From positions 1-11,498 of the forward strand of contig QKHF01000028.1 of assembly GCA_003250135.1 (NCBI GenBank): 11,498 bases of DNA, given 5' to 3'. This DNA comes from Paracoccaceae bacterium. GTDB taxonomy: Bacteria > Pseudomonadota > Alphaproteobacteria > Rhodobacterales > Rhodobacteraceae. This document shows, piece by piece, positions 1 to 6,158 of the stretch. How positions within the stretch are numbered: the first letter of the stretch is position 1; every line of letters begins with the position of its first letter. Under the pieces are notes generated by a model that worked only from the letters and a program-made list of their open reading frames with translations, was not told the DNA's origin and made no database searches. A program made the translations under genes and the position numbers.

Positions 1-1
1 G

Positions 2-373
2 GGCTACGCCCCCGAGATGGCCTATTTCGAGTGCCTGCACGAAGTGAAGCTGATCGTCCACCTGATCTACGAGGGCGGCATCGCCAACATGAACTACTCG
101 ATCTCCAACACCGCGGAGTATGGCGAATACGTCTCCGGCCCGCGCGTGGTGCCCTACGAGCGCACCAAGGCCGAGATGAAGGCGGTGCTGGACGACATCC
201 AGCAGGGCCGTTTCGTCCGCGACTGGATGCTGGAGTGCAAGGCCGGACAGCCGAGCTTCAAGGCGACCCGCCGCAACAACGACGCCCACCAGATCGAGGC
301 GATCGGCGGCAAGCTGCGCGATATGATGCCGTGGATCACCGCGGGCAAGCTGGTCGACAAGTCGAAGAACTAA
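2..373 (+). CDS. ilvC: Ketol-acid reductoisomerase (NADP+), C-terminal part; 5' end outside window
   Basis: This is the knotted C-terminal domain of ketol-acid (acetohydroxyacid) reductoisomerase. The enzyme converts acetolactate or acetohydroxybutyrate to the dihydroxy acids in valine, leucine and isoleucine synthesis, in the cytoplasm, using Mg2+ and NADPH. The reading frame is open from base 2, and the first visible residues are GYAPEMAYFECLHEVK. The two glutamates in FECLHE match the C-terminal metal-binding glutamates of class I enzymes. The block NYSISNTAEYGEYVSGP and the ending GKLVDKSKN are typical of short class I alphaproteobacterial enzymes. Only about 123 C-terminal residues are visible. 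One oddity is that the usual LIVDLIYEGG reads LIVHLIYEGG (histidine codon near base 59). A strong terminator starts 27 bases after the stop, so the gene ends its transcription unit. Identification is near certain. Confidence 0.97.
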   Translation, partial: GYAPEMAYFECLHEVKLIVHLIYEGGIANMNYSISNTAEYGEYVSGPRVVPYERTKAEMKAVLDDIQQGRFVRDWMLECKAGQPSFKATRRNNDAHQIEAIGGKLRDMMPWITAGKLVDKSKN

Positions 374-399
374 GACGCACGCCGTCTGAGACCGTCAAG

Positions 400-423
400 C
401 GGGGCCTTCGGGCCCCGTTTTTT
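400..423 (+). terminator. Intrinsic terminator after ilvC
   Basis: A perfect 7-bp GC stem (400-406 CGGGGCC pairing with 411-417 GGCCCCG) is closed by a TTCG tetraloop (407-410) and followed directly by six T residues (418-423). This is a textbook rho-independent terminator, 27 bases after the ilvC stop. It separates ilvC from the lipoprotein gene downstream. Confidence 0.95.
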
Positions 424-444
424 GTTTCCGGGCGTTCGCTTCGG

Positions 445-459
445 GCGCAACTTTTGCGC
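445..459. promoter_or_regulatory. Small palindrome upstream of the lipoprotein gene (possible operator or promoter element)
   Basis: GCGCAA (445-450), a CTT spacer, then TTGCGC (454-459) form a perfect 6-bp inverted repeat. It lies in the only gap where a promoter for the 542-2374 gene could sit, between the ilvC terminator and the start codon. No convincing -10 box at the right spacing was seen, so an operator role is an inference from position and symmetry only. Confidence 0.25.
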
Positions 460-541
460 GCAGCCGCCTCAATTTCTTCAAACAGTGCGTTTAGCCGGGT
501 ACGGTGCCTTGTTGCGTCGCCGAATCCCGGAGCTCCCACCG

Positions 542-2374
542 ATGCGTATGTCCCGACCGCTTCTTCTCGCTTGCCTGCTCGCCCCGCTCCTTTCCCTCAC
601 CGCCTGCGACGAGGTTAGCGGCCTCTTCAACGCCGACGCGGCGCAGAAGGAGGAAGAGGCGGAGACCAAGGCCCGCCGCAGCTTCGCAGAGCGCCCCCGC
701 CCCGCCCACCGTCTGGATACGGAGGGCGTCGAGGAGGCGTTCATGGTGGAGGCGCCCGAGACCGCGGCTCGCCTCGGCTGGGGCTGGAGCATGCCCCGCG
801 GGCAGATCATCCCCACCGTCTGCGTCGAGTTCGAGGACCCGCCCGCAATGCTGACGGATATCTCCGACGATGCGCAGCAGGACAATCTGGACAAGGCGCA
901 GACCACCTCTTTGTCGGTCAAGGAGGTGCGCGACAGCAGCGAATTGTCGAAATCGATGAAAGTCTCGTCGTCCGTGTCGGTGAAGACGATCGGCTATCAG
1001 GCCTCCGGCAAGGCCAAATTCGCCAAGGACACCAAGGTCAGTTCCTTCTCCACCACCATCGTGGTCGAAGCGGAGGTGCGCAATCCGCCCTACGCCGCCC
1101 TGCCCAAAGCGTCTTCCGACAGCAAGGCCGGACCGGCCGTGCGCCTGACTGCCGACAAGGCGGCGCTGGCCCGGCGCGACCCGGAGGCGTTTCAGGAGAT
1201 TTGCGGCGAAGGCTATGTCTCCACCCTGATGACGGGGGCCGAGGCCTATGCGGTGATCGAGGTCAAGACCTCCTCGCGCACCGAAAAGGAAACCATGAGC
1301 GCCTCGCTGAAGGGCGAAGGCATGGGCGTGAAGGTGAAGGCCGCCTTCGGGTCCAGTTCCGGCTCGGCCAGCGACAGCTACACCCGCGACATCACCTTCT
1401 ATCAGGCGGGCGGCAGCGGCAACGACCTGCCCCTGCCGCGATGCGCTGACGACACCAAGACCGAGGCGACCTGCCCCGACGGCCAGATGCAGACCGACAG
1501 GGAAGTCATCATGGACCGCATCCGCAATCTGGCCAAAGACGCCAACGCGGCGCCCAAGACTTTCGCGCTGGAGGTCACGCCCTATCAGGTGCTGGAAAAC
1601 TTCCCGCGCGGCGCGGAACTGGCGGCCGACGCGGGCGAGACGGATGAGATCGCCGTCGCCTACGGGCTCTATCGCACCGTCTATGACGACATCGCAGGCG
1701 CAATGGCGGCGGCGGAGATGGGCCCCGCCGCCAAGGAGCACGCCCACGGCGCGGTGGGCGCCGCGCTTCTGGAATACACGATCCCGGTCGCGGTCTGCTC
1801 AGGCTCCGCGCTCGCAGACTGCAAGGTGGAGATGATGGACCTCGGCGCGAAAGACGTCGGCGGCTCCGACAAGACCGGAGTCACGACGCTCGACCTTCTG
1901 GGCGCCTTGCAGGACATCGCCCTGATCGCGAGAGACCAGATCGAGATTGGCGCTGCGGATTGTCTGATCGCCGAAGAGGATTGCGAATTCGACCTCGCAT
2001 CGCTGCGCTCGGTCTACGCCGCACGCACCGGCATGCCCGTGCCGAAGGGGTGGGTACCCAGCATGGCTTTCCTCGCCGATCACACCGCGCTGCACCTGCG
2101 CGGCCCCGCCCATGCGCGCTGCGCCGTCAGCAGCCTTGAGCCCGGATGCATCTCCAACGCCGAAATCGCCGGATGGGTCGCGCGCTCCGGCTTCGCGCCA
2201 GTGACCGCAACGGATGAGGCCGCCTTCGCGCGGGTCACCGCCGCCTTGCAGGCCGGGGGCGTCCCCTATCTTGAAGGCGACGCCGATCGGCCGGACGCGC
2301 TGACTGTCTGGGTTCCGCCCGCCCATCTCATTGCAGCCCAGACCGCCTTGCAAGGCCCGCAGGCCGCGCTTTAG
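542..2374 (+). CDS. Lipoprotein with a divergent MACPF/CDC-like (perforin-type) domain
   Basis: This is a 610-residue protein. The start at ATG 542 is supported by GGAG at 529-532 and by a complete lipoprotein signal: basic n-region, hydrophobic core, lipobox LTAC with the lipidated Cys at residue 22. A charged linker (residues 35-60) follows. Residues 105-182 are rich in Ser, Val and Lys, with alternating residues like amphipathic beta-hairpins. Then come RDPEAFQEICGEGYVS (212-227), a second Ser/Lys/Gly-rich stretch (240-290) ending in a GG pair, and APKTFALEVTPYQVLENFP (337-355). This order of hairpin region, central Phe/Gly signature, second hairpin region and a Pro-Tyr-x-x-Leu strand resembles bacterial MACPF/CDC-like proteins. 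That is recognition by eye, because the canonical YGTHF-type signature is not intact. The C-terminal half has eight cysteines in four close pairs. It is a single gene after the ilvC terminator, with 135 bases to the next gene. Membrane pore formation is inferred; a non-pore adhesive or structural role is possible. Confidence 0.7.
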   Translation: MRMSRPLLLACLLAPLLSLTACDEVSGLFNADAAQKEEEAETKARRSFAERPRPAHRLDTEGVEEAFMVEAPETAARLGWGWSMPRGQIIPTVCVEFEDPPAMLTDISDDAQQDNLDKAQTTSLSVKEVRDSSELSKSMKVSSSVSVKTIGYQASGKAKFAKDTKVSSFSTTIVVEAEVRNPPYAALPKASSDSKAGPAVRLTADKAALARRDPEAFQEICGEGYVSTLMTGAEAYAVIEVKTSSRTEKETMSASLKGEGMGVKVKAAFGSSSGSASDSYTRDITFYQAGGSGNDLPLPRCADDTKTEATCPDGQMQTDREVIMDRIRNLAKDANAAPKTFALEVTPYQVLENFPRGAELAADAGETDEIAVAYGLYRTVYDDIAGAMAAAEMGPAAKEHAHGAVGAALLEYTIPVAVCSGSALADCKVEMMDLGAKDVGGSDKTGVTTLDLLGALQDIALIARDQIEIGAADCLIAEEDCEFDLASLRSVYAARTGMPVPKGWVPSMAFLADHTALHLRGPAHARCAVSSLEPGCISNAEIAGWVARSGFAPVTATDEAAFARVTAALQAGGVPYLEGDADRPDALTVWVPPAHLIAAQTALQGPQAAL

Positions 2375-2509
2375 GCCTGAGACCGCATTCCGCTTTCGGG
2401 TTGAGCCGCAGCCCGGCGCTCGCCTCGCTTTTGTTGCAATGCAGCATTCCGGCGCCTACATCCTATTGGTTCGGCCTGCTGATTGTGCAAAAGGCGCGGA
2501 GAGACGGAA

Positions 2510-3100
2510 ATGTTATGGGCGTATCTGTCATATAAACCAAAGGGTTGGCGCAGAAGCCTGACGCCGCGAGAGGACCATCTTCTCGCGGAGCACCTGTTGC
2601 GGCTTCCTCCTGAGGATCGGCAATCGCGCTTTCTTCATCAGATGAGCGACGATGCGATTCGCGATTATGCGCGCAATCAAGATCCCTCGACTCGTCGGGT
2701 GATCGGTTGGTTCCGTGCGGGCGTTCTGCGCGGCGCGGTGGAACTGCATTTCTCGGGCGACGCGGCCGAAGCCGCGGTCACGGTGGAGCCCGAATATCGC
2801 GGCTCGGGCGTGGCGCAGGGCCTGATGGAGAGCGCATTGCGCGCGGCCAGCAACCGCGGCGTCAAGAAAGTGATCGTGCGCACCAGCCACGGCAACAAGC
2901 CGATGCTGCGACTGGCGAAGTCCGCTGGCGCGCGCTTCGTGGTGGAGGAAGGCGATCTGACGGGCGAGATCGACGCCAAGTCGCCGACGCCGGTGTCCTA
3001 CATCTTCGATTGCGCCGAGGAGCGCAGCGGCGTGCTGGCGAGCGTCGCGTCGCGGGCGCTCGAACTTCTGGCGCAGCGTCAGGAAGCGAGAAACGGGTGA
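2510..3100 (+). CDS. GNAT-family N-acetyltransferase
   Basis: This 196-residue cytoplasmic protein has a GCN5-related acetyltransferase fold, which transfers acetyl from acetyl-CoA to an amine. The acetyl-CoA pyrophosphate-binding loop is visible as EPEYRGSGVAQGL (residues 93-105, pattern RGxGxA). It is followed by the usual helix, the strand VKKVIVRT (118-125), and the N-KPMLRLAKSAGARF block (129-143) where a small molecule or protein amine is usually acetylated. The N-terminal RxEDHLLAEHLLRLPPEDRQSRF resembles the first helices of a GNAT group common in alphaproteobacteria. I chose ATG 2510 because GGAG (2498-2501) lies 8 bases upstream; an in-frame TTG at 2483 would add nine residues and has no better ribosome site. 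The substrate cannot be told. A hairpin covers its stop codon. Confidence 0.88.
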   Translation: MLWAYLSYKPKGWRRSLTPREDHLLAEHLLRLPPEDRQSRFLHQMSDDAIRDYARNQDPSTRRVIGWFRAGVLRGAVELHFSGDAAEAAVTVEPEYRGSGVAQGLMESALRAASNRGVKKVIVRTSHGNKPMLRLAKSAGARFVVEEGDLTGEIDAKSPTPVSYIFDCAEERSGVLASVASRALELLAQRQEARNG

Positions 3101-3118
3101 AGTGAACCCTTTTCTCGC
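3086..3118 (+). other. Imperfect hairpin across the GNAT stop codon
   Basis: GCGAGAAA (3086-3093) pairs with TTTCTCGC (3111-3118). After one C/T mismatch, GGGT (3095-3098) pairs with ACCC (3106-3109), with a 7-base loop between (3099-3105). The TGA stop of the acetyltransferase (3098-3100) is inside it, and no T run follows. It could stabilise the 3' end, weakly terminate, or separate the expression of the two flanking genes. The pairing is seen directly; the role is not established. Confidence 0.5.
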
Positions 3119-3143
3119 CTGAATGCCGCGATATCTTTCCGGC

Positions 3144-3749
3144 ATGAACCGCGTACCGGCCGGCTGCATCTTCGCTCTCCTCACCGCTTTGGCGGCGGCG
3201 ACCCCTTTCGTCGCCGCCAACGCCAACGGCCGGTCGGACCGAATCGAGGATGAGCTCGATTCCGCGCGTCTTGAAATGCGCGACAGCGAAGGCTGGAGAT
3301 TCCATCCGAACTCATTCATTTTCGCCGGTCCCGACGGCGCGTACTCGGCGCCGGCGCCGCGAGAATTCGACGCCTCTCGCGCCAGCGGGCTTCCGGCGTC
3401 GCGCCTGCCGGTGATCGGCGGCTACTTCCGACGAGAGCTGGTGCCGCCGCCTGATGAGCGCGGCGCGCCGGTCTACGCGATCGGTGATGCGATGGCGCTG
3501 GATCTGCGTCAGTTTCGGCCAGAGGACTGGTCGGCGGCGATGCAGGCCGCGGGAGGACGCCGCTTCTTCATCATATCTGGCGGACGCCTGACGGTGATGG
3601 CGATTCAGCCGTTCTTCCGGCCGTTCATGTTCAAGCCCGCGCCCATGCCGGATTTCGGTCGGCGCCAGATCGGCGAGGCGTTCATCATGGACGATGCTCT
3701 GGTCATCGCGCCTCTCGCTCGGGACTTTTACGGCGCGCGACCATGGTGA
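3144..3749 (+). CDS. Hypothetical exported protein, family not recognised
   Basis: I do not recognise this family. From ATG 3144 it is 201 residues with a clear N-terminal export signal: MNR, then a hydrophobic stretch (about residues 5-25, rich in Ala and Leu), then small residues ANANG suitable for signal peptidase I cleavage near residues 26-28. An in-frame ATG at 3123 would add seven residues. Neither start has a good Shine-Dalgarno sequence, so the start is uncertain. The mature part has an acidic segment (RIEDELDSARLEMRDSEG), an aromatic-rich middle, and FFIISGGRLTVMAIQPFFRPF (about residues 140-160), which may be a beta-hairpin core. It has no cysteine in the mature part and no second membrane segment, so a soluble periplasmic or secreted protein is expected. 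It follows a GNAT gene across a hairpin. Codon use looks like its neighbours. Confidence 0.75.
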   Translation: MNRVPAGCIFALLTALAAATPFVAANANGRSDRIEDELDSARLEMRDSEGWRFHPNSFIFAGPDGAYSAPAPREFDASRASGLPASRLPVIGGYFRRELVPPPDERGAPVYAIGDAMALDLRQFRPEDWSAAMQAAGGRRFFIISGGRLTVMAIQPFFRPFMFKPAPMPDFGRRQIGEAFIMDDALVIAPLARDFYGARPW

Positions 3750-3892
3750 GAGACCATCCGAGCGTCGCTTTTGCCCTCGACGCGCAGTCCTCTCTGCGTT
3801 AGAACGCGCCGCGTTCGGGCGGAACCGCGCCATTCGGCGCCTCGGCGGGGGACGCTCCGACCTTCCGAACGATACGCAGTCAGGCTGACGAT

Positions 3893-4282
3893 ATGGCGAA
3901 TACAATTCTTCTGGTCCACCTCATCCTCGCGGTCTTTCTGATCGGCGTCGTGCTGTTGCAGCGCTCCGATGGCGGCGCGCTTGGCATTGGCGGCGGCGGA
4001 GGCGGGTTGAGCACGGGTCGTCCGCCCGCCAGCCCACTGCAGAAGATCACCTGGGCGCTGACTGCAGCCTTTATCGCGACCAGCCTGGGGCTGACCGCCA
4101 TCGCGTCCCGTATCGGCGACGGCGGATCGGTCGTCGACGGCCCGGCGCCGATTGAAGCGCCTGCGCCCGAGGAGGCGCTAGGAGGCGGCGCTCTGCTGCC
4201 CCCGTCGCTTGGCGATGGGCCGCTGACTCCGCCCTCCGACGGCCCCCTGACTCCGCCGCCGGCGCCCGCGCCTGCGCAATAG
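3893..4282 (+). CDS. secG: Preprotein translocase subunit SecG
   Basis: SecG is the small accessory subunit of the SecYEG inner-membrane channel and assists SecA-driven protein export. The 129-residue protein shows the family layout. The first membrane helix is at residues 3-22 (HLILAVFLIGVVLLQ) and leads into the conserved loop QRSDGGALGIGGGGGGLSTG (23-42). The second helix is at about 52-72 (ITWALTAAFIATSLGLTAIA). A Pro/Ala/Gly-rich tail from about 78 to 129 contains two near-identical units, DGPLTPP. The E. coli protein lacks such a tail; alphaproteobacterial SecGs often carry one. The start at ATG 3893 gives the expected N-terminus, though the ribosome site is weak. The GT83 gene begins 37 bases after the stop, so co-transcription is likely. 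tpiA, often found before secG, is not present here; pyrG follows only after three inserted glycolipid genes. Confidence 0.93.
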   Translation: MANTILLVHLILAVFLIGVVLLQRSDGGALGIGGGGGGLSTGRPPASPLQKITWALTAAFIATSLGLTAIASRIGDGGSVVDGPAPIEAPAPEEALGGGALLPPSLGDGPLTPPSDGPLTPPPAPAPAQ

Positions 4283-4318
4283 GCCCTGCGCGACCAATGT
4301 GCTAACAAGGTCGCGGAG

Positions 4319-6049
4319 ATGGCGGGAATTCTTGATAGATTCGAGACTGCGTTCGCAGCGCTCGGGGCTTGGGCCTCGCGCGGCGCGCTGCGCCGTTTCG
4401 TGCTTCTGCTCGCGCTCTGCCTGATCGTCTTCGCGCCAGGCATCGCCTCGCTGCCGGTGACCGACCGGGACGAAGCGCGCTTTGTGCAGGCCACCAAGCA
4501 GATGGTCGAAACGGGCGACCTGATCGACATTCGCTTTCAGGACGCGCCGCGCTGGAAAAAGCCGGTCGGCATCTATTGGCTGCAATCGGCCGCCACCAGC
4601 ATGTTCGGCGGGGCCGAGGCGCCGATCTGGGCCTATCGGCTGGTCTCTCTGATCGGCGCGATCATCGCTGTCTTGGGAACCAGTTGGGCTCTCAGCCCGT
4701 TGATCGGCGAGCGCAACGCCTTTGTCGCCGCGGCGCTGCTGGCGGTCTCTCCCCTGATGGCGACCGAGGCGCATATCGCCAAGACCGACGCCACCCTTCT
4801 GGCCACCGTGGTGATCGCGCAGGGCGCGCTGGCGCGGCTGTGGATGGCCGAGGGCGCCGCCAGAACCCGCGACGCCCTGATCTTCTGGATCGCGATGGCG
4901 GCGGGCGTGCTGATCAAGGGGCCCATCGTTCCCATGGTCAGCGGCGTGACCATCATCTGGCTCTGCATCTGGCGGCGGGAGGCGCGGTGGCTATCGCGGC
5001 TCAAGCCGGTCTGGGGCGTGCCCCTGCTGATCGTTTTGGTGGCCCCATGGCTGGTGGCGATCTGGATCGTCAGCGACGGCGCCTTCTTCGCCGAGGCCGT
5101 GGGCAAGGACCTGATCGGAAAGGTGCAAAGCGGGCAGGAGAGCCACGGCGCGCCGCCGGGATACTATTTCGGGACGTTCTGGGGCACGTTCTGGCCCTGG
5201 GCGCCGCTGGCGCTGTTCGCCGCGCCACTCGCCTGGGCGCGCCGCTCCAACGCGGGCGTGTTGTTTCTGCTGGGCTGGATCGTTCCGGTCTGGATCATTC
5301 TGGAGTTGGTCCCGACCAAGCTGCCCCATTACGTGCTGCCGCTCTACCCGGCGATCGCCGGCGCGGTGGCGGCGGTTGTCTTAGGCGAATGCGTCGAGGC
5401 GGTCCGCAACAGCAGAGCGCGCCGGTGGATTTCGACCGTTCTTTACGCGATTCCGCTGCTGGCGCTGAGCGCCGCCGCGCTTGTCGGACCACTGTTAGTC
5501 GAGGGGCGGATCGTCCTTGGCGGCGCGGCTCTCGGCGTGGTTGGGCTTGGCTTGGGCGTGGTGGCGTTGCGAGCCTATCACCGGCGCCGCGTCGAAGCCG
5601 CCGCGCCGCCTGCGATGTTGTCGGCCGCCGCGCTGTTCGTCGCCACGTTCCAGTTCGTATTGCCCTCGTTTGAGACGGCCTTCCCCAGCCCGCGCCTTTA
5701 CGCCGCCGCGCAACCCTATCTGGCGTGCACGGATCAGCCGCTCGGCTCCTCCGACTACAGCGAGCCCAGCCTTGTCTTTCTGGCGGGAACAGACACGAAG
5801 CTACTGGGGTGGGACGACGCCGCAGAGTGGCTGACCGGCGCGGACGGGCGGATTCTGTGGATATCCGACCGCTGGCGCGCCCAGTTTGACGAGAAAGCGG
5901 CCGAGCTTGGCCTAGAGACGCGAGAACTCGCCGAGGTCAGCGGCTTCAACTACAATCGCGGCAAGGCGATGACCTGGCGCTTGCTGGTTCGCGACAACGA
6001 CCCGATGTTGACCAAATGCGACGCTCTCTCCCATCTCACAGACCGATGA
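4319..6049 (+). CDS. ArnT/PMT-type (GT83) membrane glycosyltransferase
   Basis: This 576-residue polytopic inner-membrane enzyme of the ArnT/PMT superfamily would use polyprenyl-phosphate sugar to glycosylate an envelope acceptor such as lipid A or LPS core on the periplasmic side. The N-terminal helix (27-44) is followed by the first periplasmic loop with DRDEARF (49-55), where the family's catalytic acidic residue sits. Then come WKKPVGIYWLQ (79-89), EAHIAKTDATL (150-160), the GYYFGTFWGTFWPW loop (281-294) and TKLPHYVLPLYP (333-344), all hallmark blocks of bacterial members. About ten or more hydrophobic segments run to residue ~450, followed by a soluble C-terminal domain. The start at ATG 4319 has AAGG (4307-4310) eight bases upstream. 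It sits close behind secG and ahead of GT2 and LAB_N genes, which would supply its donor. No arnA or arnB is seen, so 4-amino-arabinose is not assured as the sugar; galacturonate is a plausible alternative. Confidence 0.9.
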   Translation: MAGILDRFETAFAALGAWASRGALRRFVLLLALCLIVFAPGIASLPVTDRDEARFVQATKQMVETGDLIDIRFQDAPRWKKPVGIYWLQSAATSMFGGAEAPIWAYRLVSLIGAIIAVLGTSWALSPLIGERNAFVAAALLAVSPLMATEAHIAKTDATLLATVVIAQGALARLWMAEGAARTRDALIFWIAMAAGVLIKGPIVPMVSGVTIIWLCIWRREARWLSRLKPVWGVPLLIVLVAPWLVAIWIVSDGAFFAEAVGKDLIGKVQSGQESHGAPPGYYFGTFWGTFWPWAPLALFAAPLAWARRSNAGVLFLLGWIVPVWIILELVPTKLPHYVLPLYPAIAGAVAAVVLGECVEAVRNSRARRWISTVLYAIPLLALSAAALVGPLLVEGRIVLGGAALGVVGLGLGVVALRAYHRRRVEAAAPPAMLSAAALFVATFQFVLPSFETAFPSPRLYAAAQPYLACTDQPLGSSDYSEPSLVFLAGTDTKLLGWDDAAEWLTGADGRILWISDRWRAQFDEKAAELGLETRELAEVSGFNYNRGKAMTWRLLVRDNDPMLTKCDALSHLTDR

Positions 6050-6158
6050 CTTCGACGCGGACTGCGGCGTCAGAAAGGTTCACCCGGCCGCGACGCGACG
6101 CTATTGTTCCACTCCGATATCGCTTTTGCGAAGCCTCTGATCCGGTGAAGTTCAGCTT

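Noticed and set aside
495..530. CCGGG ... CCCGG pairing that would mask the lipoprotein gene's ribosome site
   Set aside because: Only five base pairs across a 26-base loop; expected often by chance in GC-rich DNA.
422..541. An upstream extension of the lipoprotein frame starting at 422
   Set aside because: It would begin inside the T run of the ilvC terminator and bury the lipoprotein signal. ATG 542 has a good Shine-Dalgarno sequence and a perfect lipobox arrangement.
491..1747. A 418-residue open frame on the - strand opposite the lipoprotein gene
   Set aside because: It lies antisense to a gene with a clear signal peptide and ribosome site. Its composition (rich in Arg, Gly, His) is typical of GC-rich shadow frames.
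3771..3804. A possible secG promoter (TTGCCC ... TTAGAA)
   Set aside because: The spacing is about 22 bases and the -10 match is poor. Shifting the -35 to improve spacing loses its match. Not strong enough to annotate.
4369..5673. A 434-residue + strand frame overlapping the GT83 gene
   Set aside because: It is Arg/Gly-rich with no hydrophobic segments. The GT83 frame has clear family motifs over the same bases.
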